A stretch of 64,000 nt of DNA from Ancylobacter novellus (GCA_003241695.1 QFPN01000003.1:62001-126000), one strand, 5' to 3'; positions 1-9,346 are shown, counted from the first letter of the stretch. Made by a program: numbers and translations. Notes: generated from the letters alone by a model not told the origin.

Positions 1-1170
1 GACCGCGCCGGAGGCGGAGACTCGCGCGTCGCCGGGCAGAACGGCGGAGGCGCGGCGCACGCGCCAGTCGCCGCGCGCGGCTGCGAGTTCGAGCCGCAGG
101 TCCTGGAGCACGTCTCCCCCGAGCACGACGCCGCGGGCGTCGAGCGTAAGCGAAGCGTTGGCGGGCGGCCGGACGCCCGCAGGCAGGCGCGACGCGATCT
201 CGGACAACACGCCCGCCGGCGTCTTCGGTCGCCCCTCTCCGAGCAGCCTGTCGAAATCGATCTGGCGGGTCTCGAGGCGCAGATCGAACTGCGGATCGGC
301 GCCGAACGTCGCTTCGGCGGTCCCGGTCAGGCGAACGCCCCGCTCGTCCGGCCCATAGGCAAGGTCGAGATCGTCGAACTTCAGGCGCCCTGCCCCGACC
401 TTCGCAGCCGCCGCGGCCCGCCACGGTTCGGCTGTCGCGGTCTCGCGACGCCGATCGGCGGGACCCGACAGCGCGACACGCCCCTCGAAGGCCGGCTTGT
501 CGGCCATCGCTATCGCGCCGTCCGCCTCGAAAGCGAGCGTCCCGTCGGTCCGGGCCGCGGCGACCTTAACGCGCATGGCGCCGGCTTCCGCGCGGGACGT
601 CGACGCTCTTAGATTCAACCTGCCGCCGTCCGGACCGCCCACCCCCTCGAACTTGTAGGGGCCAGAGAGCGACCCGGCCTCTGCGACGCCTGCGATGCGA
701 TCGAGGCCGAATGTTCCTTGAGGCGTCGCGAGGGAGAGAGCGCCGTCGACGATTTCGGCGCGATCGAAGGAGACGCGGGCCGGCGCTCCGCCCTTTCCGG
801 ACGAGAACGCCGTGCGCACGGCGCCGTCGGCCGCGATCTCGACGCCGAGCCTCGGACGCACCAGCCTGATCCGCTCGGCCTTGACCTCGCCGCGAAGCAG
901 CGGCGCGATGGCGAGTTCGATCTCGACCTCGTCGACCGAGAGCCGCGTCGCGCCCGCGCCGGACGAGAGCGCCCGGAACCGCACGTAGGGCGTCGGCAGC
1001 AGCCTCGCGTCGACCGCGCCGCTCACCGTCACGGGCGCCCCGACGAGCGCGCTCGCCTGCGCGGCGAAGTCGTCGCGATAGGCGGTCCAGTTGACGAACC
1101 AGGGCCCGATCAGCGCGGCGAGAAGCGCCAGCACCAGAGCGAGCCCGAGCCCGGTGAGCGTGTTGTTCAA
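1..1170 (-). CDS. AsmA family protein, C-terminus cut by window edge
   Basis: The minus-strand frame is open from a TTG at 1170 to the left edge, giving about 390 residues of a longer protein. It starts with one hydrophobic segment (MNNTLTGLGLALVLALLAAL) followed by GPWFVNWTAYRDDF and a VSGAVDARLLPTPYVRF stretch, the usual AsmA N-terminal signature: a membrane anchor, then a repeated beta-rich periplasmic region. AsmA-type proteins are bridge-like or envelope-organising proteins facing the periplasm and linked to outer membrane lipid transport or assembly. The rest reads as alternating beta-strand segments, as expected. No ATG or GTG lies nearby; an in-frame TTG about 70 bases further upstream is an alternative start, but the 1170 start places the membrane anchor at the very N-terminus. 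The family call is confident; the substrate is unknown. Confidence 0.8.
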   Translation of the reverse strand, partial: MNNTLTGLGLALVLALLAALIGPWFVNWTAYRDDFAAQASALVGAPVTVSGAVDARLLPTPYVRFRALSSGAGATRLSVDEVEIELAIAPLLRGEVKAERIRLVRPRLGVEIAADGAVRTAFSSGKGGAPARVSFDRAEIVDGALSLATPQGTFGLDRIAGVAEAGSLSGPYKFEGVGGPDGGRLNLRASTSRAEAGAMRVKVAAARTDGTLAFEADGAIAMADKPAFEGRVALSGPADRRRETATAEPWRAAAAAKVGAGRLKFDDLDLAYGPDERGVRLTGTAEATFGADPQFDLRLETRQIDFDRLLGEGRPKTPAGVLSEIASRLPAGVRPPANASLTLDARGVVLGGDVLQDLRLELAAARGDWRVRRASAVLPGDARVSASGAV

Positions 1171-1353
1171 GGGCGTCGGTCCGGTTCGATCCGTCGTCCG
1201 AAAAGAATCTGCTCCGCGGCGGGTCGACGTCCGCGTGCGGCGCAAAAACCATTACACGGGAGGCGGGGCGCTACGGAACGACTATCTGACCGGCGCCGCT
1301 CAAACCGGCGAGACGGCGACGTCTTCCGCGACGGCGAAGCCATAGGCCGGCGC

Positions 1354-2769
1354 TCAGACCGCGACGATCTTTCCCGGGTTCATGATGTCGAGCGGATCGA
1401 GCGCGCGTTTCAGCGCGCGCATGGCCTCGACCGCCGGGGCGCCGTGCTCGGCCTCGAGATACGCCATCTTGCCCTGTCCGACGCCGTGCTCGCCGGTCGA
1501 GGTTCCGCCCATCGCGATCGCCCGCGCCACGAGGCGCGCGAGGAAAGCCGAACAGGCTGCGCGCTCCGCCGGATCGTCCGGCCTGACCAGCGGCAGGCAG
1601 TGGAAGTTGCCGTCGCCCACGTGACCGACGATCGGCGCGACGAGGCCGGAGCGCGCAATGTCCTGCAGCGTCTCCTCGACGCAGTCCGCGAGCCGCGAGA
1701 TCGGCACGCAGACGTCGGTCGGGACGGGTTTCGCGCCGGGACGCAGTGCCGCCGCCGCCCAGGTCGCGTCGTGGCGCGCGGTCCAGAGGCGGGTTCGGTC
1801 CTCGGCTCTGGTCGCCCAGTCGAGCGGGCCGCCGCCGAGATCGGCCGCGATCTCGCCGAAGCGTTCGGACTGCTCGCGCACGCCCGCTTCCGTGCCGTGG
1901 AACTCGACGAACAGCGTCGGGATGACGGGAAGCGAGAGCTTCGAATAGGCGTTGGTGGCGGCGACCATCGCGGCGTCGAGCAACTCCACCCGCGCGATCG
2001 GCAGGCCGCTCTGGATCGTCAGGATGGCGGCGTCGCAGGCGGCGCGCACGCTTGGAAACGGGCAGACCCCGCCGGCGATCGCCTCGGGCGTCCCGTTGAG
2101 ACGCAGCGTGATCTCCGTGATCACGCCGAGCGTGCCCTCGGAGCCGACGAAGAGCCGCGTGAGATCGTAGCCGGCCGAGGATTTCTTCGCCCGGCCCCCG
2201 GTGCGCATGACCTCGCCCGAGGCGAGAACCACGACCAGCCCGAGCGTCGCGTCCTTCATGGTGCCGTAGCGCACCGCATTGGTGCCGGAGGCGCGCGTCG
2301 CGACCATGCCTCCGATCGAGGCGTCGGCGCCGGGATCGATCGGGAAGAACAGGCCCGTATCGCGCAGACGCGCGTTAAGCGCCTTGCGGGTGACGCCCGG
2401 CTGCACGAGGGCGTCGAGATCCTGGGCGTGGACGGCGACGATCTCGGTCATCTCGGCGGTCGAGATCGAGACGCCGCCGAGCGGCGCGTTGACGTGGCCC
2501 TCGAGCGAGGAGCCGGCCCCGAAGGGAATGACGGGCACGCGGGCTCCGGCGCAGAGGCTCACGATCGCCGCGACCTCCTCGGTCGTGCGGGGAAAGACCA
2601 CCGCGTCCGGCGGTTCGCCCGGAATCCACGTGACGCTGCTCGAATGCTGCGCTCGCACGGCCGGGGCTGTCGAGAGCCGCGTCCCGAAGCGGCCGCGCAA
2701 CTCGGAAACGACCGCTTCGACGGCGGCGGCCGACGGCCGTGAGCCGGAGACTGTTGCGGAGACGTCCAT
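1354..2769 (-). CDS. FAD-binding oxidase, D-lactate dehydrogenase (cytochrome)-like
   Basis: A 471-residue flavoprotein of the FAD_binding_4 plus FAD-oxidase_C architecture, as in D-lactate/glycolate/2-hydroxyacid dehydrogenases that pass electrons to cytochrome c or quinone. The N-terminal half has the PCMH-type FAD motif (VIPFGAGSSLEGHVNAP, and later GGMVATRASGTNAVRYGT). The C-terminal half has the family signatures GHVGDGNFH and STGEHGVGQGK, and it ends with LDPLDIMNPGKI, typical of this family. The ATG at 2769 (MDVSATV) is preferred because GGAGG lies 13 bases upstream. A GTG at 2793 would add eight residues, but it overlaps that ribosome-binding site. The substrate (D-lactate or another 2-hydroxyacid) cannot be fixed from sequence alone. 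The start faces the divergent thioesterase gene about 60 bp away. Confidence 0.88.
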   Translation of the reverse strand: MDVSATVSGSRPSAAAVEAVVSELRGRFGTRLSTAPAVRAQHSSSVTWIPGEPPDAVVFPRTTEEVAAIVSLCAGARVPVIPFGAGSSLEGHVNAPLGGVSISTAEMTEIVAVHAQDLDALVQPGVTRKALNARLRDTGLFFPIDPGADASIGGMVATRASGTNAVRYGTMKDATLGLVVVLASGEVMRTGGRAKKSSAGYDLTRLFVGSEGTLGVITEITLRLNGTPEAIAGGVCPFPSVRAACDAAILTIQSGLPIARVELLDAAMVAATNAYSKLSLPVIPTLFVEFHGTEAGVREQSERFGEIAADLGGGPLDWATRAEDRTRLWTARHDATWAAAALRPGAKPVPTDVCVPISRLADCVEETLQDIARSGLVAPIVGHVGDGNFHCLPLVRPDDPAERAACSAFLARLVARAIAMGGTSTGEHGVGQGKMAYLEAEHGAPAVEAMRALKRALDPLDIMNPGKIVAV

Positions 2770-2828
2770 GTTCGGGCCAAGACCTCCGCGCACGCCCCGC
2801 CATCGGCCTCTCTGCCCGGAGACCTGAT

Positions 2829-3308
2829 TTGACCGACGCGCCCTATCTGTCGCCGCCGCTCGAAATCGAGAGCCGTTTCCTCGACCACAACGGCCACGTC
2901 AACATGGCCTATCATCTCGTGCTGGTCGACGAGGCGCTGGAGTTGGCGCTCGCCCCGATCAAAGGGGACGGCTACGTCGAAGACCGCGGCATGACGACTT
3001 TCGCGGCCGAAATGCACGTCCGCTACCTGTGCGAAATCAACATGGGCGACGAGATCCGCGGCCGCGTGCGCTTCGTCGCCGCCGATGCGAAGCGGACCCA
3101 TTGGGTCGTGGAGCTCCTGCGCACGGCGGACGGCGTCGTGACGACGACGGCGGAGGGCGTGTCGCTTTCCGTCGACGTGGGGTCGCGCAAGGTGGCGCCC
3201 TTTCCCGCCGACGTCGCTGAACGCCTCAACGCTGCAGTCCAGCACGACGCAGACGGCGCGGCGGGCCTCGACTGGCTCGGTCGCCACGTTGCGATGAAAA
3301 AGGACTGA
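2829..3308 (+). CDS. Hot-dog fold thioesterase family protein
   Basis: A 159-residue single hot-dog domain of the 4HBT_2 type. The active-site region LDHNGHVNMAYHLVLVDEALE (residues about 17-37) carries the D-x-N-x-H-V-N pattern of acyl-CoA thioesterases related to YbgC and the C-terminal domain of carnitine dehydrogenases. The predicted role is hydrolysis of a short or medium acyl-CoA in the cytoplasm; the acyl chain is unknown. The start is taken as TTG at 2829 because the open frame upstream has no conserved-looking residues and runs across the promoter region of the divergent FAD oxidase. The gene is monocistronic and ends in a shared hairpin with the convergent DUF1236 gene. Confidence 0.8.
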   Translation: MTDAPYLSPPLEIESRFLDHNGHVNMAYHLVLVDEALELALAPIKGDGYVEDRGMTTFAAEMHVRYLCEINMGDEIRGRVRFVAADAKRTHWVVELLRTADGVVTTTAEGVSLSVDVGSRKVAPFPADVAERLNAAVQHDADGAAGLDWLGRHVAMKKD

Positions 3309-3315
3309 CACGAAA

Positions 3316-3346
3316 AACGCCCCGCGCGACAGGCGCACGGGGCGTT
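3316..3346. terminator. Bidirectional hairpin terminator
   Basis: AACGCCCCG at 3316-3324 pairs with CGGGGCGTT at 3338-3346 around a 13-base loop. An A5 run precedes it on the plus strand, so on the minus strand the stem is followed by a T tract. It lies between the convergent thioesterase and DUF1236 genes and fits the minus-strand gene best. Confidence 0.7.
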
Positions 3347-3378
3347 CGGACATGCGTTAAAACGGAGCGTCGAAGGCC

Positions 3379-3774
3379 TTATTCGACGACTTCGACGACT
3401 TCGCGATCCCTGTTCACGATATACCGCTTCTTGTTGACGATCGTGTAGCGATACTCGCTCTCGGGAACGTCGTAGACTTCCACCCGCTCGGGAAGACGAC
3501 GACCGACGACAACCTCTCCGTCATACTCGACCGACGGGCGGCTCTCCTGAACGACGTATTCACGCTCGCGTTTGGACGGCGTCGCGGCCGCGCCGACGAC
3601 GCCGCCGACGCCCGCGCCTACCGCAGCGCCTACAGGCCCGCCGACGATTGCGCCGGTGGCCGCGCCGGTCGCCGCGCCCGCGGCGGCGCCGCCTGCCTCA
3701 CGGTCCCCGGCGAAAGCTGCGGCGGGAAAAGCCACGCCGAGAGCAACGGTAAGCGCAACCATGCCATTACGCAT
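3379..3774 (-). CDS. DUF1236 family secreted protein with glycine zipper
   Basis: A 131-residue precursor. The start at ATG 3774 has GGAGGA seven bases upstream and gives a clean signal peptide (MRNGMVALTVALGVAFPAAA, cleavage after AFA). The mature part begins with a long Gly/Ala segment of GxxxG type (GGPVGAAVGAGVGGVVGAA), a glycine-zipper that may insert in or oligomerise at a membrane. It ends with the DUF1236 region (residues about 80-131) containing YVVQESRPSVEYDGEVVVG and RYTIVNKKRYIVN. DUF1236 proteins are small envelope proteins common in Rhizobiales with no established function. An upstream in-frame ATG at 3837 would spoil the signal peptide. Confidence 0.8.
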   Translation of the reverse strand: MRNGMVALTVALGVAFPAAAFAGDREAGGAAAGAATGAATGAIVGGPVGAAVGAGVGGVVGAAATPSKREREYVVQESRPSVEYDGEVVVGRRLPERVEVYDVPESEYRYTIVNKKRYIVNRDREVVEVVE

Positions 3775-3967
3775 GATGAAGTCCTCCTGTGTTCCGCCCG
3801 CCCCAGTAACGAGCGACTCCCGAAAAGCGTTCCCCATGAAATGACATATTGATCTTCAGTGGCGGCGGACGCGCGGCGACGCATGCGCTCGCAATTCGCG
3901 GCGCGGAACGCCATTTTGTGCGTTGCGCCCGCAGTGAGTCGCGACGGGCCGACGCCTTACGGAGACT

Positions 3968-6346
3968 TTGCTCGCCTTGTCAGATCCGATCGCCCGGCCC
4001 GACGACGCTGTTCCGCACGCCCCCCGCCCGGGCGGCATCGCCGCGCGCGCGCAAGGCGCCATGCGGGCCGCGAACGCGCCGGACTATCTTTCCGGACTCA
4101 ACCCCGAGCAGCGCGAGGCCGTCGAGACGCTTGACGGCCCGCTGCTGGTGCTCGCCGGCGCCGGCACGGGCAAGACGCGTGTGCTCACCACGCGGATCGC
4201 CCACATCCTCGCTCTGGGCAAGGCCCGGCCGTTCGAGATTCTGGCCGTCACCTTCACCAACAAGGCCGCGCGCGAGATGCGGGAGCGCGTCGGCCATCTG
4301 CTCGGCCGTGCCGCCGAAGGCATGGAGTGGCTCGGCACCTTCCATTCGATCGGCGCCAAGATGCTGCGCCGGCACGCCGAGCTCGCCGGCCTCCAGCCGA
4401 GCTTCACCATCCTCGACACCGACGACCAGATCCGCCTGATCAAGCAGGTGCTGGCGGCCGAAAACATCGACGACAAGCGCTGGCCGGCGCGCCAGCTCGC
4501 CTTCGCGATCGACGGCTGGAAGAACCGCGCGCTGTCCCCGAAAGACGTGCCGGCCGGCGAGGCGCAGGCCTATGCGGCGGGCCGCGGCGCGGAACTCTAC
4601 GGGCTCTACCAGACCCGGCTGAAGCAGCTGAACGCGGTCGATTTCGGCGATCTGCTGCTCGAACCGATCCGCATCTTCCGCGAAAACGCGGACGTGCTCG
4701 GCCAGTATCACCGGCGCTTCCGCTACATGCTGGTCGACGAGTATCAGGACACCAACGTCGCGCAGTATCTCTGGCTGCGTCTGCTGGCCCAAGGCTCGAA
4801 GAACCTCGCCTGCGTCGGCGACGACGACCAGTCGATCTATGGCTGGCGCGGGGCCGAAGTGGAAAACATCCTCAAGTTCGACAAGGATTTTCCGGGCGCG
4901 AAGGTGGTGCGGCTCGAACGCAACTACCGCTCCACCGGCCACATTTTGAACGCCGCCTCCGGCCTCATCGCGAAGAACGAGGGCCGGCTCGGCAAGACGC
5001 TTCGCCCGCAGATCGAACTCGGCGAGAAGGTGACGGTCGCAGGGAGCTGGGATTCGGGCGAGGAGGCCCGCCAGATCGGCGACGAGATCGAGGCGCTGCA
5101 GTCGAAGGGGCACAAGCTCGACGACATGGCGATCCTCGTGCGCGCCTCGTTCCAGATGCGCGAGTTCGAGGAGCGCTTCATCACGCTCGGGCTGAACTAT
5201 CGCGTCGTCGGCGGCCCCCGGTTCTACGAGCGCGCGGAGATCCGCGACGCGATGGCGTATCTTCGCGTCGTCGCGAGCCCGGCCGACGCCCTCGCCTTCG
5301 AGCGCATCGTCAACGTGCCGAAGCGCGGCATCGGCGACGCCAGCGTCAAGCTCATCATCGAGCGGGCGCGGGCAGACGAGATCAATCTGGTCGAAGCCTC
5401 GCGCAGGCTCGTCAACGAGGGCGGTCTCGCGGCCAAGGCCCGCGGCGCGCTCAAGGACCTGGTGCTCTCCTTCGACCGCTGGACGAACGAACTCGACCGC
5501 CTGCCGCATGTCGAGCTCGCCGAGAAGATCCTCGAGGAGAGCGGCTACACCGACATGTGGTCGAAGGACCGCACGGCGGAGGCGCAAGGGCGCCTCGAGA
5601 ACCTCAAGGAGCTGGTGCGCTCCATGGAGCCGTTCGAGAACCTGCGGGGTTTCCTCGAGCACGTCTCGCTCGTGATGGACGTCGACGGCGCGCGGGGCGA
5701 GGACGCCGTCACCATCATGACGCTGCACGCCGCCAAGGGGCTCGAATACGACACCGTCTTCCTGCCCGGCTGGGAGGAAGGCCTCTTTCCCCACCAGCGC
5801 TCGCTCGACGAGAACGGCCGCGCCGGGCTCGAGGAGGAGCGGCGGCTGGCTTATGTCGGCGTCACCCGGGCGAAGCGCCGGGCCAAGATCTGGTTCGCGT
5901 CCAACCGGCGCGTGCATGGCATGTGGCAGTCGTCGATTCCGTCCCGCTTTCTCGACGAATTGCCGGAGGCGGCGGTCGACGTGGTCGAGGCGCCGGCGAC
6001 CTTCGGCGGCGGTCATATGGGCGGCAGCTACGGCGCGAGCCGCTTCGACCGACCGGAGACCTTCAAGTCCACCTACGAGACCCCCGGCTGGAAACGCGCC
6101 CAGGAGCGCGGCTTCGACAAGGGCTCGCCGGGACCGGGCGCGCGCGGCCGTGGGCCGATGACGATCGAGGGCGAACTCGTCGCGTCCTCGGCCGCGAAAT
6201 CTGTAGGGTTTTCGCAAGGCGCGCGAGTGTTTCACCAGAAGTTCGGGACGGGGACGGTGGTCGAGGTCGAGGGCAACAAGCTGACCGTCGCGTTCGACAA
6301 AGCCGGCCACAAGCGCGTGCTGGACGGGTTCGTGAAGGCGGCCTGA
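3968..6346 (+). CDS. uvrD: UvrD/PcrA-type ATP-dependent DNA helicase
   Basis: A 792-residue superfamily 1A 3'-5' helicase used in nucleotide excision and mismatch repair and in clearing proteins from DNA. Motifs in order: Q-motif region LNPEQREAVE; Walker A AGAGTGKT (about 63-70); TFTNKAAREM (Ia); VDEYQDTN (II); DDDQSIYGWRGA (III); LERNYRST (IV); TIMTLHAAKGLEYDTVFLPG (V); EERRLAYVGVTRAK (VI). The C-terminal 45 residues (GARVFHQKFGTGTVVEVEGN) form the Tudor-like RNA polymerase-binding domain of PcrA/UvrD. The start is uncertain: TTG at 3968 or TTG at 3977. The second has GGAGA 11 bases upstream. An ATG at 4061 would also keep every motif. Confidence 0.95.
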   Translation: MLALSDPIARPDDAVPHAPRPGGIAARAQGAMRAANAPDYLSGLNPEQREAVETLDGPLLVLAGAGTGKTRVLTTRIAHILALGKARPFEILAVTFTNKAAREMRERVGHLLGRAAEGMEWLGTFHSIGAKMLRRHAELAGLQPSFTILDTDDQIRLIKQVLAAENIDDKRWPARQLAFAIDGWKNRALSPKDVPAGEAQAYAAGRGAELYGLYQTRLKQLNAVDFGDLLLEPIRIFRENADVLGQYHRRFRYMLVDEYQDTNVAQYLWLRLLAQGSKNLACVGDDDQSIYGWRGAEVENILKFDKDFPGAKVVRLERNYRSTGHILNAASGLIAKNEGRLGKTLRPQIELGEKVTVAGSWDSGEEARQIGDEIEALQSKGHKLDDMAILVRASFQMREFEERFITLGLNYRVVGGPRFYERAEIRDAMAYLRVVASPADALAFERIVNVPKRGIGDASVKLIIERARADEINLVEASRRLVNEGGLAAKARGALKDLVLSFDRWTNELDRLPHVELAEKILEESGYTDMWSKDRTAEAQGRLENLKELVRSMEPFENLRGFLEHVSLVMDVDGARGEDAVTIMTLHAAKGLEYDTVFLPGWEEGLFPHQRSLDENGRAGLEEERRLAYVGVTRAKRRAKIWFASNRRVHGMWQSSIPSRFLDELPEAAVDVVEAPATFGGGHMGGSYGASRFDRPETFKSTYETPGWKRAQERGFDKGSPGPGARGRGPMTIEGELVASSAAKSVGFSQGARVFHQKFGTGTVVEVEGNKLTVAFDKAGHKRVLDGFVKAA

Positions 6347-6356
6347 GCGCCGCCCC

Positions 6357-6476
6357 CGCGTCCCGGCCTTGAGCCGGGACCCTTGAACGCAGCGCTTTCC
6401 AGACTTAGCGAGCCGTCGCAGTTCCTTTTGGCCCCCATGGCGGCTATGGGTCCCGGCTCAAAGCCGGGACGCGAGC
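6357..6476. repeat. Inverted pair of intergenic palindromes (family 1) upstream of prmA
   Basis: Two palindromic units in opposite orientation: tcccggccttgagccggga at 6361-6379 and tcccggctcaaagccggga at 6451-6469, each flanked by gcgt/ggacc bases and separated by about 70 bp of unrelated sequence. The same composite recurs downstream of prmA. It looks like a REP/BIME-type or miniature element rather than a simple terminator. Confidence 0.75.
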
Positions 6477-6509
6477 GTTGCGGTTCAAGCGGTTCATTCG
6501 GAAACCATC

Positions 6510-7385
6510 GTGACCCAGACTCCCATGATCCGCCTCGCGCTCGACGAGGCGACCGCCAAACGCGTCGCCGACGTGCTCGAGGAGGCGTTCCCCTTCGGCG
6601 AGGTCTCGATCGCGGCCTTTGAGACGGGCCCTGAGGCCTGGGCCGTCGAGGTCTACGGCTCGCCCGAGATGGAGGCCGGCGAACTCGCCGCGGCGCTTCG
6701 CGAGGCGCTGGGGCCTGAAAGCGCGGGGCTTCGTGTCGAGGAAGGCGCGATCGACGAGAAGGACTGGGTCGCGAAAAGCCTCGAAGGCCTGAAGCCCGTG
6801 CCCGCCGGCCGCTTCGTGGTGCACGGCTCCCACGACCGCGACAAGATCCCCGCGGACGCGATCGGCATCGAGATCGAGGCCGCGCTCGCCTTCGGCACCG
6901 GCCATCACGGCACCACGCGCGGCTGCCTCATCGCGCTCGACGAGCTTCTCGGCCAGCGCCGCTTCGAGCGCGTCTTGGATCTCGGCTCCGGCACCGGCGT
7001 ACTGGCGATCGCGGTGGCGCTGGCGCAGCAGGGGCCGGTGCTCGCGACCGACATCGACGAGACCTCGGCCCGCATCGCGGGCGAGAACGCCGAGGCGAAC
7101 GGCGCCGGCGCCTATGTCGAGTCGATACACGCGACGGGCTTCGAGCACCCGGTCTTCGGCCAACGCGGACCGTTCGACCTGATCGTCGCGAACATTCTCG
7201 CCGGCCCGCTGGTCGAGCTTTCGGGCGACGTCGCGGCGCATCTCGCCGACGGCGGCGTCGTGGTGCTCTCGGGTCTGATGACCCACGAGGAAGACCGGGT
7301 GCGCGACGCCTATCTGGCGCAGGGCCTGACGCTCGTCTCCGCCCGCCAGCTCGAGGGCTGGTCGACGCTGGTGCTGAAGCGGTAG
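6510..7385 (+). CDS. prmA: Ribosomal protein L11 methyltransferase
   Basis: A 291-residue SAM-dependent methyltransferase that trimethylates ribosomal protein L11. The N-terminal third is the L11-recognition domain. The catalytic domain shows AFGTGHHGTT (about 128-137), the SAM-binding loop DLGSGTGVLAIA, the acidic ATDIDE, and the NPPF-like ANILAGPL, all diagnostic of PrmA. The start is GTG at 6510 (MTQTPMIRL). Length matches the family. It is a single gene sitting between two copies of the same inverted repeat pair. Confidence 0.93.
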   Translation: MTQTPMIRLALDEATAKRVADVLEEAFPFGEVSIAAFETGPEAWAVEVYGSPEMEAGELAAALREALGPESAGLRVEEGAIDEKDWVAKSLEGLKPVPAGRFVVHGSHDRDKIPADAIGIEIEAALAFGTGHHGTTRGCLIALDELLGQRRFERVLDLGSGTGVLAIAVALAQQGPVLATDIDETSARIAGENAEANGAGAYVESIHATGFEHPVFGQRGPFDLIVANILAGPLVELSGDVAAHLADGGVVVLSGLMTHEEDRVRDAYLAQGLTLVSARQLEGWSTLVLKR

Positions 7386-7506
7386 CGCTCGCGTCCCGGC
7401 CTTGAGCCGGGACCCATTAACGTCGACGTTGCAAGCAACGGGGACCGAACGGCGAGATTTTGAGGTCGTATCGGTTCTGGGTCCCGGCTCAGGGCCTGGA
7501 CGCGAG
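7386..7506. repeat. Inverted pair of intergenic palindromes (family 1) downstream of prmA
   Basis: tcccggccttgagccggga at 7393-7411 and a diverged inverted partner (gtcccggctcagggcctgga) at 7481-7500, with the same outer gcgtc/ggacgcgag bases and nearly the same spacing as the composite at 6357-6476. It begins at the prmA stop codon and ends 19 bases before the aminopeptidase start, so it lies in the leader of that gene. Confidence 0.72.
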
Positions 7507-7525
7507 GGTGAGGTTCCCGAGACCC

Positions 7526-9346
7526 ATGTTCGAAGCACGCTTCCAATCCTTCGACGAAACCGCCGATCCAAGCCAGGGCGCGCCGCGGCTGGCGGCGTTG
7601 CGTCGGGCTCTGCAGGCGCGCCGGCTGGACGGCTTCCTGCTGCCCCGCGCCGACGAGCACCAGAACGAATATCTGCCGCCCTCGGCCGAGCGGCTCGCCT
7701 GGCTCACGGGCTTCACGGGTTCGTTCGGCTTCGTGATCGTCCTGCCTGAGAAGGCTGCGATTTTCGTCGACGGGCGCTATGCGGTGCAGGTTCGCGCGCA
7801 GGTCGACGCGGCGGCGTTCACGGCCGTCAACGTCTCCGACCAGACGCCCGCCGACTGGCTGAAGGAGCACGCCTCGAAAGGCCAGCGCATCGGCTACGAC
7901 CCGACGCTGCACACGCTCGACGGCTTCGAGCGGTTCGAGAAGGCGGCGACGGATGCGGGCGCGGAACTGGTCGCTGTCGGCTTGAATCCGATCGACGGAC
8001 TCTGGACCGACCGCCCGGCGCCGCCGCTCGCTCCCGTGACGCTTCATGGCGAGGAACTTGCCGGAGAAAGCGCCGCAGCCAAGCTTGCACGCATCCAAGC
8101 CGAGTTGAGGAAACTGAAGGCCGATCAGCTTCTGGTCACGGACGCCCATTCATTGGCGTGGGCGTTCAACATCCGGGGCGGCGACGTCGCCCATACGCCC
8201 CTGCCGCTCGGCTTCGCGGTCATTCCGACGGAAGGACGACCGCGGATATTCCTCGACTACAGAAAACGGTCGAACCTTGTCGATGCGACGATTGCCGAGG
8301 TCGCGGATTTCGAAGAGCCACACGACTTCGACACTCATCTTCACGTGCTTGGTCATTGCAAGGCGACTGTTCGCGTCGACCCTTCAGGCGCAGCGGTCGC
8401 GTTCACGCGTGTTCTTGAGAAAGCCGGCGCGAAGCTCCAGCGCGGCCCCGACCCGATCGCAAAACTCAAGGCGGTGAAGAACGCCGCCGAGCTTTCGGGC
8501 GCCCGCGCCGCTCATCTGCGCGACGCCGCCGCCCTCGCCCGCTTCCTGCGATTTATCGACGAGGAAGCCCCGAACGGCGCGCTCGACGAGATCGGCGCGG
8601 CGGAGGCGCTCGAAACCTTCCGGCGCGAGACCGGCGTCCTGAAGGAAATCTCGTTCGACACGATCTCGGCCGCCGGCCCCAACGCCGCGCTGCCGCACTA
8701 TCGCGTCACGCGCTCGACCAACCGAAAGCTCACGGCCGGCTTCTACCTCGTCGATTCCGGCGCGCAGTATGAGGACGGCACCACCGACGTCACCCGCACG
8801 GTCGTCATCGGCGAGGCGACGCCGGAGATGCGCGACCGTTTCACCCGCGTGCTCAAGGGCCACATCGCGATCGCGACGACGGTGTTTCCTAAGGGCGTCT
8901 CCGGCGCGCAGCTCGACGCCTTCGCGCGGCGGGCGCTCTGGGACGTCGGGGCCGATTTCGACCACGGCACGGGCCATGGCGTCGGATCTTATCTTTCGGT
9001 CCACGAGGGGCCGCAGCGCATCTCGAAGCTCGGGACGGTCGCGCTCGAACCCGGCATGATCCTGTCGAACGAGCCCGGCTATTATCGCGAGGGTCATTAC
9101 GGCATCCGCACCGAGAACCTGATCGTGGTGGAGCCGCGCGCGATCGACGGCGCCGAGCGCGAGATGCGCGGCTTCGAGACAATCACCTTCGCGCCGATCG
9201 ACCGGCGGGCGATCGAGCCCGCGCTGCTGAGCGTGGAGGAGCGCGCGTGGCTCGACGCCTATCACGCGGAGACGCTTGAGAGGGTCGGGCCGCTGGTGGA
9301 TGACGACACGCGTGTGTGGCTGGAGGCGGCCTGCGCTCCGTTGTGA
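7526..9346 (+). CDS. Xaa-Pro aminopeptidase (M24B), aminopeptidase P family
   Basis: A 606-residue protein with the three-domain layout of long aminopeptidase P: two creatinase-like N-terminal domains (VDGRYAVQVRAQVD near residue 75 is the first-domain hallmark) and the pita-bread M24 catalytic domain. Metal-ligand regions are visible: LVDSGAQYEDGTTDVTRT (two Asp), FDHGTGHGVGSYLSVHEG (His), and SNEPGYYREGHYGIRTENL (Glu). It removes an N-terminal residue preceding proline from peptides in the cytoplasm. The start is ATG at 7526; the frame is open upstream, but only through the intergenic repeat. It is complete at the C-terminus. Confidence 0.92.
   Translation: MFEARFQSFDETADPSQGAPRLAALRRALQARRLDGFLLPRADEHQNEYLPPSAERLAWLTGFTGSFGFVIVLPEKAAIFVDGRYAVQVRAQVDAAAFTAVNVSDQTPADWLKEHASKGQRIGYDPTLHTLDGFERFEKAATDAGAELVAVGLNPIDGLWTDRPAPPLAPVTLHGEELAGESAAAKLARIQAELRKLKADQLLVTDAHSLAWAFNIRGGDVAHTPLPLGFAVIPTEGRPRIFLDYRKRSNLVDATIAEVADFEEPHDFDTHLHVLGHCKATVRVDPSGAAVAFTRVLEKAGAKLQRGPDPIAKLKAVKNAAELSGARAAHLRDAAALARFLRFIDEEAPNGALDEIGAAEALETFRRETGVLKEISFDTISAAGPNAALPHYRVTRSTNRKLTAGFYLVDSGAQYEDGTTDVTRTVVIGEATPEMRDRFTRVLKGHIAIATTVFPKGVSGAQLDAFARRALWDVGADFDHGTGHGVGSYLSVHEGPQRISKLGTVALEPGMILSNEPGYYREGHYGIRTENLIVVEPRAIDGAEREMRGFETITFAPIDRRAIEPALLSVEERAWLDAYHAETLERVGPLVDDDTRVWLEAACAPL

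Noticed and set aside
718..2742. A 674-codon plus-strand frame across the AsmA and FAD oxidase genes
   Set aside because: It crosses two genes whose minus-strand products match families; no recognisable domain.
3980..6310. A 776-codon open frame antisense to uvrD
   Set aside because: It is the GC-rich shadow of uvrD; the product has no motifs and the plus-strand frame has all helicase motifs.
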